A DNA stretch of 64,000 bases from Sternotherus odoratus (lineage: Eukaryota > Chordata > Testudines > Kinosternidae), in assembly GCA_032164245.1 (NCBI GenBank), contig JAVMKO010000009.1, positions 82,688,712 to 82,752,711 of the forward strand. Reading direction: 5' to 3'. The number at the start of each line of letters is the position of its first letter. The first letter of the stretch is position 1. Of this stretch, positions 12,616 to 24,400 are shown one piece after another. The notes under the pieces are model-generated. The model was given only the letters and a program-made list of their open reading frames with translations, was not told the origin of the DNA and made no database searches. Both the position numbers and the translations under genes were made by a program.

Positions 12616-14607
12616 CACCCCTTTTGACAAATTAATAGGAAAAAATCATCAGATTTTTAATTTCCTCTCTGTCCTGATTTTTTTTCATGCAGCGTTGATG
12701 AACATGTAAAAATAGTAATCTTTTCAGAATGAGGAAATATTCGATGTAGTATTAAAGTTTGCCATCCAGTGATGTGGCTAAGCAGCAAAACTGCAGGAAA
12801 GTTAGACATGGCAATTATGGAAAATGTGTGACCCACTCAAAGACAAGTTTAAATAAATGCGAGTGAGGAGTGTTAAAGACGTAGTCTTAAATGGCATATC
12901 ACTGCCAAAAAAGGTGTGGGTTTTTCACCATGGGATCAATCTAGCTATAAAATCCTAGTGGAGACAAGGCTTTGTAGTTTTCACTGCCATGTAGCTAGGT
13001 GAGGTCAATCAAAGATGGTATAGTGTTGACTTTACCTAGCTACAGTGCTGTGCTGTTTCTATTTTACGGAGGGAAATGCTAAAGTTAAGGTTGCACATGC
13101 AGTCTTCACGCTGTCCCTTTGTGTTCATACACTGGGATGGTCTCCATCTTTAGGATCGCATACTCTCACGCAATTTTTTCTGCAGATTTGCAAGATGCAC
13201 CACGTTCAATGGATGGCTCATGCAGTAGGCTCTGCCCGAGTTGTCCCCTCATTCTTTGTCCACCTTGTAAATAAAACAGCTTCAGTGGATTCTGTTCGGT
13301 ATATATTGAGTAGGAAATGCTGTGCATGTGAATCTGAGGTAGTTGAAGGTTTTGTGTTAATAGAGAAATGATCTTGGACCATATAGTCAAGAGCATTGTA
13401 ATCAATCTGCACAAGAGGCAAGATTAAAGTTACAAGTGCACCTTTACTGTTGCCATTTCCTGACTTTTGAGCAGTTAGCTGTCACCTTAATGGCTTTCTT
13501 ATGTAGGTTTGTTAGGGTTTATACAGGGAAACTTCAGTGGTGTCTGTTTTGCGACTATAAAGAGGGAGAAAGAATGATCTGAGGTAAGTACATTGGAACT
13601 GTGTAATTCTGGATCAGATTTATTGCCCCTCTGATTTTAACAAATGTATCATCATTCCTTGGCACCTCTTCAACATTCCCAGCAGCCATATTGTTCTCAG
13701 TCCCTTGTAGAAAGATTGCCAGGTCCTGTCTTTTGCTTCTGAGCCTTTGTTGCTGGACTCCATTTTGGGACCTAATCGACTTCCAAACCCAGTTTCTCCT
13801 GTCTCTCTCTCCCACACCCTGTGTCCTACAACCACACAAGATTCTGAACTCTGCCGGCGCCTGCAAGATCCTGCCAGTGTAATCCTGAGCCATTCTGACT
13901 CCTGCAGCAGTCGTTTTAAGTAGCTGCAGCTCAAGGGAGCACCTACCCTTTTCAGAAAAGCTGGTTTTTCAATTAAGCCACATATTTTTATGAGCTGAGC
14001 TGAGAGCAGGGTGATTTCATGCTTATGTCAATACTCCCCACTCAATGGACTGTTATGACCTTTTACACTTATTTTCTTTTTGATCATTTCCATTTCGTAA
14101 TGGCAATCTGACACTCAGTGCGATGTGGTTCTGGGGAGTTATTGCACTTAAGTAGCTGAAGTCATTCAGACTTTGGCGTCATGCCTCACAGTACCTGAGC
14201 CTAGTAGTAATTCTCCTTAACTTTCTGGATGAAAGGCCTGACTGGATAAGTAGTATGTCCATTCAAACCAATTGTTGCCTGCTACCTGCACTGTAGAGTA
14301 AGAGGCCAGCTTTTTTTGTAAGCATATACTCTGCCATTCACAACAAATTGCCCTTTATATTTGTATTACCATAGACAAGGGATCCTACAGCAAAAGTGCA
14401 CCAAAGGTGATGCCGAGGGCTTGGCCCCCAACTGATAACACAGTTGCTAACATTCGGTCTGAATTCCCGCCATATTTCAACGGGGTACAGCAGTGTTCTT
14501 TACTTCTGACCAAAAGTGTCATAGTGCATTGTTAAACCACTCCCATGTTTCACCCCAGAGCTGGACGCAGTGCTGGACAAAAGTGACCTCAGTGTATAAT
14601 TTGCATA

Positions 14608-14726
14608 GGGTGACCAGATGTCCCAATTTTATAGGGCAGTCCCGATTTTGGGGTCTTTTTCTTATATAGGCTCCTATTATCCCCCCCACCCCATCCTGAT
14701 TTTTCATATTTGCTGTCTGGTCACCC
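14608..14726. mobile_element. TA-flanked palindromic MITE, copy 1
   Basis: A 119-bp element with inverted ends GGGTGACCAGATG and CTGTCTGGTCACCC, flanked by TA on both sides (14606-14607 and 14727-14728). The TA duplication points to Tc1/mariner-type mobilisation. Interior is TCCC(A/G)ATTTT-rich. No coding capacity. A second copy lies at 20937-21045. Confidence 0.85.
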
Positions 14727-17700
14727 TAAATTTGCATATCTGTTTGTAAAGCACTTTTGGATATTTTTACATTTAGCATATGCATATCTACTGCCCTGAA
14801 TAGGGTTACATTCCTGAATTGTGGCCTGTGATCAGGTCATTAGGTTATAACTGTGATCCACTGACACCAGAAAGATGGATCCAGGGCCATATATAACACC
14901 TGGTGTTTGATACAGTTATTTCCTCTAAGTGAAATAGTTTAAAAGCAGATTAAAAATTGCACAGCATGATCAAGATGTATTGTCTGTGCCTTTCGGAATT
15001 TATGGTGATACCTGAAATAGAACTTCCCCCTTAAAGAGTTGGTGGGCCATATTTTGTCCTTTGATACCCACGTCCATTGGAAGTTCTGAGGGCATCTCCA
15101 AGCACAACATTTGTGTCACTGCTGTCAGATGTCAGGGATTTTTGTCACTGTTCTGTTTATAGAACATTGTGCTGTAGTTAGACCTGAAAGCCACCCTGAG
15201 TTGGTCTCTTACTTAGAAGATGTCTTTCAGACAGTTTTATTTAGCTTTCTAAAGCTATCTTCCTCCAATTAAAGTTGCAAGCGTTTCAACCACCCCTTGT
15301 CCTGGGAAGGGCTACTTTTACCATCAGCACACCCAAGTCACGGAATTTGTTGGGAATAAGAAGTCCGGGGATCTGCAGCATGACACCTCCCTTCCACTCT
15401 CCCTCCTGATCCATCCTTGTGAGCTCACAGGGGATAGAAGCTCAAAAGTTTTTTCCTCTTTGAAGTACTTGGAATTTGACCGTGGGTCACTTGCTGGCGC
15501 CAGTTTTAAAACTAGCTGGGGTTTTGGAGAAATATTTTAAAAAGAAAATGTGGTGGTGTTTTTTTAGCAGGGAGCTGGGGAAGGATCATTTGGATCTGTG
15601 AGCCTTCACTGGTTAGCTTTTAAAATTTCCTAACGTGGCAGCAGGATGCCAATCAAGGCCCTGAAATGTGTCCTCAGTTTCCCGATCACATTCTCAAAGG
15701 GGTAAACACAAAGGTTCCAAGAAACAAAAAATAGAGACTCTTTTGCAGTTGTTATGAAAAAAATTAAGTAAGCCTCTTGACCTTAAAGCAGCGGGATTCT
15801 GAGTGCTTGCTCGTCTGTTACGCTGCTGTCCCTGATTCCTCTCTCAAGCATCCCTAGCTGTAGGAGGTTTGCATAGGAGTTTGGAATATTTTCTAATCAG
15901 TAACGATTCCCCTAGCTCTGATGCTGGCTTGCAAAGCACAGAGGTATGGGAAAACAGAAGGACGACTTTTCTGAGGCAACCAACTGCGAAGAGGTTAAAA
16001 GTGAACGGTGAGACACAGCATGAAAAACTTGGTATAGGTTATACAAGGCTCTCAAAGACATTGGCCCGAAAGGTGCTTTGTAGTTTTTGTCAAGGCAGAC
16101 GCTATTCGCCGTGTTTCTGAGAATAAAAAAGAAAAGTTTCTTCATCTCCATGCCCTATTTAAAGAAACTCATCTTTTCAGACGTTTCTACTGGTTCAACC
16201 TTCACTTGTCCTCCTTGTGCAGGAACATTATGACACATGCGCTATGGGTTCTGTAGGGCCCCTTGCGCAGGGTGCATGATGAGAGGGGGACCAATTTTCA
16301 GCCTTAACATTCTTATACTGTAGCTTGTTGCATAGAATTGAAGATTTATATCGTGGTAGTGTCTACAGATCACAATCAAGATGGGGGGCCTGATAAGTGA
16401 TGTATATACACAGATCAAGACACAATCCATGCCCTGAGGCCCTTACAGTGTAAGGAACGATCTCTTAAATATATGATAGTGCCCCTCCCCCACATGGGCC
16501 CATCTCCTGGCAGAGGGCTGGTCGCTGATCTAGCTGACAGCAGCCATCTTGTGGAACAGTGAGGTAACCTGTGATCCCATGGTATCGAGAGCCAGTGTTT
16601 GTCGGTTTCCATTCTGCTCCAACACAGATTTAACAAATGGGAGAAGAACACTATGGATTAAAAATTTAACATTTCCTTCAATTATTAAACATGAATAATT
16701 TTCATGCAAATGGAGCCTGGATTCGTGTTTCCAGAGGGAGGCAGATCAAAGCTGTTATTCTGCGAAGTGTCAGCGACCTGTGAACCAAGCGGCTGTTAGT
16801 TATTTTTATCATTTTATTAATAGCACCCTGGAGGACGAGGGACCTAGAACAATGTACTTGTTTAGCATAACAAAGACTTACATTTCTGTCTGCAGGGAGA
16901 TCTGCTCCTCTTTAGCTTGTGCACTTGCATACCGAGAGAGTGGAACTGGGGATATATCACCTTGATAACATCTGAGCAGGAAAATACTGATAGGTATACA
17001 ATTACCTCACAACTGCTAAGTGAGGCTATTGCCGGAGGTGCTTTTAATGAGTCCTGTTCCATGGTGTGAAGGAAATACATGCAGGGTCCTGGAGAGAGGA
17101 TTGGGAAAATGTGGAGTTTTGACTCCAGAAATACCTATGCAGCCTTCATGAAGTCAATGGGAGTTGTGTGTGTGTATATCTGAAGGCAGTTTGGCCCTGA
17201 ATACAGATGTCTAACTACTATATTGAATCCTCTCCAGATAACTTCATCTGAACAATAAAACCACATGGAAAAACTTGTAATGAGCCCAAGGGGGGAAGTG
17301 TTGTTGTCTTTTCAAACAAAGAAACATTAATATTTCGGTGAGCATGTTACACAGCCTTGTTGCTTGCTGCCTTCCCTGGACTTATCCCCCTCCCACACCA
17401 ACAGCCATTGAGAGGTAACCTGCTGCCCACCCAACTAGTCCCCCAGCAGGCAAAGACCTTGGGGTCACCCACCTGTTACCCCATGTGAGGTGCTGGGGAG
17501 GGGACAGGATGATGATTCGAGAGGCACAGGGGGAGACATGGCTGCCACCCCTCCTGGCTGAGAGACCACCTGGGGACTGTGCCCACCTGCTCTCCAGCCC
17601 ACCAGGTAGCCTCTCTCCCTTCCTTCTGGCAGGTCGCTGCCCTCATCCCGCTGGTGCCTGGTCACATGAGTAGCACTTAGAGCAGGTCGAAGGCAGAATT

Positions 17701-18379
17701 TGCACTGCCACGGCCTAGGAAAAACCACTGGCTCCACTGATGCCAGGGGCCCTTTCCATTACCCCATTCCCTCCCCTATTCTGCCCATTCCCCTCTCAGT
17801 AACCTCCAAGTTGCCTAGCAAGCCTGCCAACTCCCCAAACACCTTTCACATAAACCCCACCCCTCAGCTAACTGCCCTTGGCAATTCCCCATCACATCCA
17901 GATCTGCCAGGTAACTCCTGTCCTTCCCACCCAATCTCCAAACAAGCGCCTGGTACCTTCCACCACCACGGCAGCAGCCTCCAGCTGCCTCCCCCCATCT
18001 CTAGAGATGCAGGGTGTGTGTACACGTGTCATCTCTCACCATGTCTTTCTGGGGCCTGCCGAAGGGACTGGTTCCCAACTCCTACCCCATGCCTGTCCCA
18101 CTGCTGAAGGGACAATGCGGATAGAAGAATCCCTGATTTTTCTCTCAACTGAGAAGTGTCATGCATGGAGCCACCAAAACCTGGGCAGTTGGCTACGGGT
18201 GGGGTGGGCAAGGTGTGGGGAGGACTTGGAGAGAAAGGAAAGGAAGAGTATTTTCTGCAGAGGATGTCACACATGGAAAGTTTTTTTTTGAGGCGAGCCC
18301 CATTATACTTTCAGCAGCACTTCACTGATCGGTGAGGGTGACCCTACACCTCCAATTGCAGAAGTGGGGCTGGACAACA

Positions 18380-18490
18380 CTCAAAATTGACGTGTTCTGT
18401 TCATTCCCTCTGAAGCCTCTGGCTGCTGTCAGCAGACAGGGTACTGGGCTAGACGGATGATTGGTCTGGCCATTCTTACATTTTCATGAG
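18380..18490 (+). mobile_element. CR1 3'-end fragment
   Basis: A short piece carrying 'gacagggtactgggctagac' and 'ggccattcttacattttc', which match the 3' end of a CR1 subfamily common in reptiles. It is extremely 5'-truncated, as is usual for CR1. Confidence 0.6.
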
Positions 18491-18960
18491 CGTATGGAAT
18501 TTTGTTTAACATTTAACTTAAGAAGAAGAATGTGAAATTAATGTGGTTTAGAGGGCTACAGTGAAATTCAGTGGTACCAGGTAGCCTTTTCTGGTCTGTC
18601 TGAACTAATTGGTGGTCTCAGTTCAGAACCTAATGGTGAGCCTCACAAAAATTCACCCTCCTGTTTGGCATCATTGCCGGTTGTTTCCGCAGAGGGACCA
18701 GCGATGGATACTTAGCTGCCTTCTTTCTAGAAATGCTCCTTCATTGGCCTGTTCTATGGATAAACTCCTTTTCCAAGGGGGAGGAGGTGGAACTGGATAC
18801 TTAACCGGTATGAATCCAATGAAGTCAATGGAGCTGTGCCAATGTACGCTAGCAGAGAATCTAGACCCTGATACCTTTCACAATAATTAAAGTGCCCAGA
18901 AAAACCCCTTCTAAAGAAGAATCAGGGCAGAAAGTTAAATCCTCTATGAACCTATAAGTA

Positions 18961-19398
18961 CAGTAAACCCTCGATTTAACGGACCTCGATTTAACGGACT
19001 TCGGATGCAACGGACAAAATTTCTGAGCAAGTCTGATGCATTCCTGATCCATTTCTGGCGGGCTGGCTGCCGGCTCCCGGCTGCTGCCCGGGTCCAGGCA
19101 GCGGGCGGGCTGGCTGCCGGCTCCCGGCTGCCGCCCAGGTCCAGGCAGCGGGCGGGCTGGCTGCTGGCTCCCGGCTGCCACCCGGGTCCCAGCAGCCAGG
19201 ACCCGGGCGGGCTGGCTGACGGCTCCCGGCTGCCGCCCGGATCCTGGCAGCGGGCGGGCTACAAAGCTGCCGCCCCGGCCCTGTGGCGGGCGGGCTGCTG
19301 CTCCGACAGCTCATTTTTTTTTATTATTAAATAACGGACTTTTTGATTTAACGGACACCCCCTCGCCCGAATTAGTCCGTTAAATGGAGGTTTTACTG
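18961..19398. mobile_element. Tigger-like nonautonomous DNA transposon with internal minisatellite
   Basis: The left end reads CAGTAAACCCTCGATTTAAC. The right end, reverse-complemented, reads CAGTAAAACCTCCATTTAAC (18 of 20 identical). TA flanks both sides (18959-18960 and 19399-19400). The 'taacggac' motif is repeated inside both ends. TIR sequence and TA target fit the pogo/Tigger branch of Tc1/mariner. The 438-bp body has no transposase; its centre is a GC-rich tandem array (19057-19298). Confidence 0.85.
19057..19298. repeat. GC-rich 47-bp minisatellite
   Basis: Units begin GGGCGGGCTGGCTG at 19103, 19150, 19205 and, as a partial unit, 19252. A slightly truncated first unit begins at 19057. 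Spacings are 46, 47, 55 and 47 bp; the 55-bp unit carries an insertion around 'cagcagccaggacc'. The array is much richer in GC and CpG than its host intron. Open frames across it on both strands are composition artefacts. Confidence 0.9.
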
Positions 19399-19848
19399 TA
19401 TTTCGCTTTCCATGGTAGAATGCCAGTGTTTAATATTTCCTGATTTGACATACTGAACAGTTTGGTGTCAGGTACGTATCCATCTTAAATGAAGAGACTT
19501 GATGTAGAGTTTCTGTTAATTTCAAATCAATATGAGAGAGAGAGCAAACTTGCAATCCTGGCCCACTTTTGTAGTCAATATTTTCTTTAAAAGCTAAATG
19601 TAACTAGATCATTGCTTTTGTTGTTTGAAACATAACTTGTGTTTAAGGAGTTTATAGACTCCTCAGATCTTACACCCCCCCCTGATATGATATAGTTCTA
19701 CCCTAGCCGTGACAGCTACAGATGTGGATTTGAGTCAGTGGATGAACTGTGTAAATAGGACCTCAGTCTTCGCAACAAAGATATTATAGTATTTGTTGTC
19801 CCATCTCGGAGTTTGTCTTTTAATTCCTTGTTTTGTTTTTATTTTCAG

Positions 19849-20543
19849 AAGCCTTTGAAATTGTAGTTCGGCATGCAAGAAACTACACCAACACCATGTT
19901 TAGGAACCACTACCAGAACATGGGCTCCAAAGCTCTTAAGTTTGTCGGAGAACTTTTTACAGATATCTCGCTCTACATACTGGGCTCTGACATCAATGTG
20001 AATGACATGGTCAATGAATTTTTTGACAGCTTGTTCCCTTTACTCTACTCACACTTGATGAACCCAGGCTTCCCCGAGCCCTCTGGAGAAATGATAGAAT
20101 GCCTGCGGGTAGCAAGGCGGGACCTCAGGGTGTTTGGTAACTACCCCAAGATTATGATGACCCAGGTGTCAAAGTCATTGCAAGCCACACGAGCCTTCCT
20201 CCAAGCGCTCAACCTGGGGATCGAAGTCATAAACACTACTGACCACTTGAAATTCAGCAAGGAATGTGGACGCGCCCTGCTGAGGATGTGGTACTGTTCT
20301 CATTGCCAAGGGCTACTGATGGCGAAGCCGTGTGCCGGATACTGCAGTGTCGTGATGCAAGGGTGCCTGGCCAGCGTTGTGGAGATAGATAACTACTGGA
20401 GAGAATATATTCGGTCCCTGGAAGGGCTGACCAAAGGCATGTATGGAATCTATGACATGGAGCATGTCCTGCTGAGTCTCTTCTTGTTGATCCGAGACTC
20501 GGTCGTGTATGTTCAGAAGAATGGAGGGAAGCTGTCTGCAACA
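19849..20543 (+). CDS. GPC3: Glypican-3, large central exon (exon 3 by human numbering)
   Basis: Encodes part of the cysteine-rich N-lobe of glypican-3, a GPI-anchored heparan sulphate proteoglycan that modulates Hedgehog, Wnt and other growth-factor signalling at the cell surface. The exon opens after TTTTCAG and supplies the last two bases of a codon, then 231 full codons, and closes before GTGAGT at 20544. Visible hallmarks: [57 protein letters not shown] and WYCSHCQGL. Seven cysteines (ECL, KEC, YCSHC, PCAGYC, QGC) fit the conserved glypican disulphide pattern. Sequons NYT and NTT match known GPC3 N-glycosylation positions. From memory, identity to human GPC3 is about three quarters, well above what GPC5 would give. 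No stop or frameshift. Read through the donor, the frame stops at 20598. Confidence 0.95.
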
Positions 20544-20936
20544 GTGAGTTCTTTTAAATATTTCTACATACTCTTTGTTACAGCGTCTTTTTCCATGTGA
20601 TCAGGCTATCCATTGAACACATGGAGCCTCATGTATTTTAGAAAAACTTCCATTAAAACAAATAACTCTTCCCCCCAGGCTCCCTCCCCCGATTCATTCT
20701 AACTTCTAACGTACCTGGAACTGCCGTATCGCAGAACTGGGGTTAAGTCCAAGCTCAGGCTCTAGACTGTCAGCAGCAGTTCCCACCAGTTGATTTCAGG
20801 TTATATGAGACACGCAGACAAAGGAGCCTCATTCAGTCTGTGTCAGTCTGAGATGAGTTGCTCTGATGTTGAACATCTTGGGAAATCAATGGGGGATCCA
20901 CAGGATTTCAGCTGGGGTGTGATATAGGGTGACCAG

Positions 20937-21045
20937 ATGTCCCGATTTTATAGGGACAGTCCCGATTTTGGGGTCTTTTTCTTGTATAGGCTCCTATTAC
21001 TCCCCACGCACTGTCCCGATTTTTCATATTTCTGTCTGGTCACCC
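20937..21045. mobile_element. TA-flanked palindromic MITE, copy 2
   Basis: Same family as 14608-14726: GGGTGACCAGATGTCCCGAT at the left, CTGTCTGGTCACCC at the right, with TA at 20935-20936. The right-hand TA has mutated to AA. Length is 109 bp. It lies 393 bp downstream of the exon 3 donor. Confidence 0.85.
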
Positions 21046-22939
21046 AAAGTGTGAGGCACTGCAGATGATGGAGGAGGGACCACATTCCTTCCTAGTTTAA
21101 CTGTCCAGTGCATGGTTGCTACAAACACCTAGAACAGAACATCCCGTATTGTACAGTCCAGGGCAGATAAAAATTGATGATTTTTTAAATTTCAAATTTC
21201 TTTTATTTAAATTGGATTTGTTGACATTTGTGTTAAAATTATAATTTTTCATTTGAAAAACTAACCCTGTTTAAAATAAAATCTGAATTTAATACAAAAT
21301 ATGTCAAAGCCTAAACTTCTTATTATCTCTTACAACATTTACATCAAAATAAATATGCTGAATCCATGAGCCTTTGTCAAAACTTTTTGAGTGGAAGGTT
21401 GCTTTTCTATAGAAAGAAAGAACGGGGTGGGGAACATCTGGTTTTATAAATATGTCTGAGTAAGTCACATACTTTACTAAGGGATCGATCCTGTGAGGGC
21501 CCCAGGGTCTGTACAGAAGACTGGCAAAGTCCACATAGGCATTGGAACCTGGCCTCCGAGCGCAGGAGACACTATCATGTGTCTAACTGGTGTCCTCCAC
21601 TGAGCCCACCTGGGTGGTCTCATGCTCCTATTTTATAGCTTCGCCTTACCTGAGCTTTGATTGGCTCAGTTCTCAAATTATGAATATTTATGACTGCACC
21701 CACCGTGGAAACTTCCTCTGCAGCTGATCTGCCCAGAAACAACCAGGATAGATGGTTCTGGGCACTTCAGGTGGGTGTCCTTGCTCTGTCTCCTTGCATG
21801 TGTACACACAGAGAGAGACAATCACAAATCCATTGATTTCCGAACTGCCTCCCTCTCTGTCTCTAAACACGTCCAATACTGCAGCGCACAAGGCATACGG
21901 CCTACGCGAACAAAAGTCTTGGATTGTTGTTAGTTCTTTTGTTTTCCTGGGGATGGAAGGGATGGGGAAGTTACGTAACTAGGGAGACGGAGCAGAGTGT
22001 GCAACCAGAAAGGAGCCTCAGTGGTGTGAAAGCCGTGGGAAGAAGGGACAGTATTTTTCAGAGTGCAGCCTCTGGCACCGATTGCAGCACCTGGGAACTG
22101 GAGAAAAAAATGCCCATGGCTGCAGGTCATAAAGAGACTCTCCCTGGGAATATTTTCAAGAAGTTCCTGTACTGCTGGGTGAAAAAGGAGCAGGTGTCAT
22201 GTAAAATGTAAATGGTGCGACTCTAGGAGATGTAAGGCTTGGCTGTTGGAATGAAACAGGATTATGGAAAATGCTCCTCAGATGGCAATGACGTCGAAGA
22301 TAATGACGTGAACATGTCTGAACAACCTGGATCAGCTGGTTAGTAAACTTATTTTTGCACCATTCTTATGGACCGCCTGCCACATCCTTAGTGTGCTAAT
22401 AAATGATAACTTAGATTAGGATCAGAAGTTTGTGTTTTGAATGGATTGATTGCTTCTGAATTTCAAAATGTTAGTGTTCAGAATATAATTGGTATTTTAG
22501 TTTGTTGTGGGAGTATTTATCAAGTATAGTTGTACTATTACTGCTGGACTTCTTACATGATATTTTTATTAGGAATTTATGAATTTAAACATCGTCAATT
22601 TTTTTTCCAAGTTGTTTGGTATATTGCTACAGATAAGGGTTTAAAAAGACTTTAAAAATTCTTATGATTTATTATTAACTAGGTTTAGAATAAATTAAAT
22701 CATTTAAGCAGTGGTACAAACGGCTGCGGTAAGAGGAATCTTTCATTTACAATCCCATTTTTTTAAAGCAGCGCACTGAGTAATGCTCAGTAAGGGTGAG
22801 TGACTTGTTTTTATTATTTTGTTTCTGTGCCCAGCTTAGACATAAGAGGTTGTGAACGTTCATCATCTGCAACTTCAGAATCATCTGCTGCAACTAAACA
22901 GGTGTCAGCAGTAAATTACCTATATTGAAAAAAATACTT

Positions 22940-24400
22940 TCTTCATCATCCAGCAAAACCGTGGCTGAGTCCGTAACCAGGACCATCAAATTCCAGGCAG
23001 ACTCCTTAGATGAAAAGATTACTGGGTTCATTTAAGCAATAAATTCTCCCTTTCCTCTTGTTCAGAACAAACTTTTCATTGACCTGGTTCAATCATTCTG
23101 ACCAGGCTACACTGCCCCCGACAGAGCAGACATTGCTGGAAGGCTGCTGGATACAGGGTATGAAAAGGAAACTGAACAGGGTGCAAAGAACGTCGACAGG
23201 AAAGTCATTAATCTGAAGTCAGGCCTGCACTTAAAACACTGCGGTGTAGTTGCACTGCTGTACTGAAGCATTTCAGTGCACACACTATAACGCTGACAGG
23301 GGAGCGTCTCCCGCCAGCGTAGCTAATCCACCTCCCCGAGAGGCCGTACCTATTTCAAAGGGAGAAGCTCTCCGATCGACACTGTGCTGTCTACACAAGG
23401 GGATAGGTCAGTATAACGACTTCGCTGAGGGGTGTGGTGAGCGATGTAGTTATACTGATGTATGTTTGTAGTGTAGGCCTGGCCTGCGGCTTTATGGGTG
23501 GAGCAATGGACACAATGATCCAGCAATAAGTGCCGGTGTGACAGCAGAAGGTGGGGTGTCTGTTGTGTAGCTTTTTCACAGAACTTGCTGCAAATGTAGC
23601 AAAGATGAGACAAAATCTAGAAGAAGGTATCTAAGGGGACTGGACACTTGTAACATATGGATGTGGTGCTCATTTGATGCATCTTTTAGTTAGGATCTTG
23701 TGCTGAAATTGCAAAATACTTTCATGACAACCACTCTGCTTCAGCCTCACTGACGAGAGGAGGCGGAGTCAGACGAATTCTCCCTCGGGATGTACAGCGG
23801 AATTCAGTGGTTGGCTGTTCTGAGCTGTGTTCAGAACTGGCCTAATGTGAAGAAAGTTGTGGCCAAATAAATGGCGCTACCACAGCCAAAGCAGTCAACA
23901 CTGGACTAGAGAGCAATGTAGAAGATATGCCGAATACACCGAAACCTGCTTCCAGAGCCTTGGACAAGCCGCGGGAAGATTGCTGCTGTGTTGCTGATGC
24001 TGCTGAAATTTGGGCAGAATTTCAAGGGACCGTGACAAAAGAACTACCCAACGCCACAGTTAAGTTGTAGGTAGGAAAGAGGCGGCTGGATCAAGCAGAG
24101 TACCAGGGCAGATGCCTCGCTGCTGAAGAAGATGCTGCTATGACCTGGGCATCTAATAATCACCAGCCACTCGTGCCAACCATAGCAGCTCTCAGGGCGG
24201 GAGGTGACCGTTGGAGCAGTATGTTTGCTGCTGATGTTTTAAAGCAAGTCACACCACTGAACCTGGGGGAAGTCACTAGCTAAGCACCCAACCAGAGGTC
24301 GTTGAAGTGTGGAACCAGCTTTGGACAGCAGTGGCCTGTTCTGCAGGCACAGAAGGAATATTAACTTCATTTGGACTCATTCATTCAAAGTCGATAAATT
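22940..24400 (+). pseudogene. Degenerate hAT transposase
   Basis: A dead transposase readable only by switching frames. In order: a segment with PGYTAPDRADIAGRLLD (about 23099-23150); after the inserted element, YGWSNGHNDPAIS (from 23493), which corresponds to the LDGWSN segment around the first catalytic aspartate of this hAT branch; AANVAKMRQNLEE (about 23588-23630), normally preceded by TDN; YGCGAHLMHLLV (about 23656-23695), the conserved C/H segment; and near 24340 the C-terminal dimerisation (hATC) relic, SSAG...FTSFGLIHSK in type. Both catalytic aspartates appear lost: D to Y at 23493-23495, and TD to TE before AANVAKM. Several stops and frameshifts are present. It has no link to GPC3 function. 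Confidence 0.75.
23221..23486. mobile_element. Palindromic MITE inserted in the hAT transposase
   Basis: The segment interrupts the transposase relic just before its GWSN motif. Its ends are AGGCCTGCACTTAAAACAC and GTAGTGTAGGCCTGGCCT, an imperfect inverted pair of the AGGCCTNNTCTACACTA type found in many reptile MITEs. Interior has 'ctgtctacacaaggggata'. No clear target duplication is visible. Confidence 0.65.

Larger units (their letters stand above)
1..19848 (+). other. GPC3: GPC3 intron 2 (3' part)
   Basis: This is intron sequence upstream of the large GPC3 exon. It ends in a good acceptor: a T-rich tract from about 19818 followed by TTTTCAG at 19848. Recognisable content is CR1 (750-1654, 8553-9490, 18380-18490), a C-rich repeat (2790-3287), a GC-rich block (4480-5228), MIR (6285-6450), a G17 run (11943), a tRNA-derived SINE (12400-12615), a TA-flanked MITE (14608-14726) and a Tigger-like element (18961-19398). 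I see no gene or clear repeat in 1-740, 1660-2780, 3290-4470, 5230-6280, 6460-8440, 9500-10300, 10440-11940, 11965-12395, 12620-14600, 14730-18370 and 19400-19848, apart from short open frames with no coding character. GPC3 exons 1 and 2 are outside the window. Confidence 0.85.

Noticed and set aside
13555..13934. Minus-strand open frames of 112 and 104 codons
   Set aside because: They overlap one another in different frames, have no domain signature and lie in intron.
17465..18291. Overlapping frames of 135 and 137 codons
   Set aside because: C-rich low-complexity DNA; the two frames overlap each other and neither matches a family I know.
19849..20543. Assignment to GPC5 instead of GPC3
   Set aside because: [21 protein letters not shown] and the exon 4-5 motifs follow GPC3 far more closely than the GPC5 sequence I recall.
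19833..20600. A 255-codon single-exon gene
   Set aside because: The apparent start is TTG inside the polypyrimidine tract and the end is past a canonical donor; it is an internal exon.
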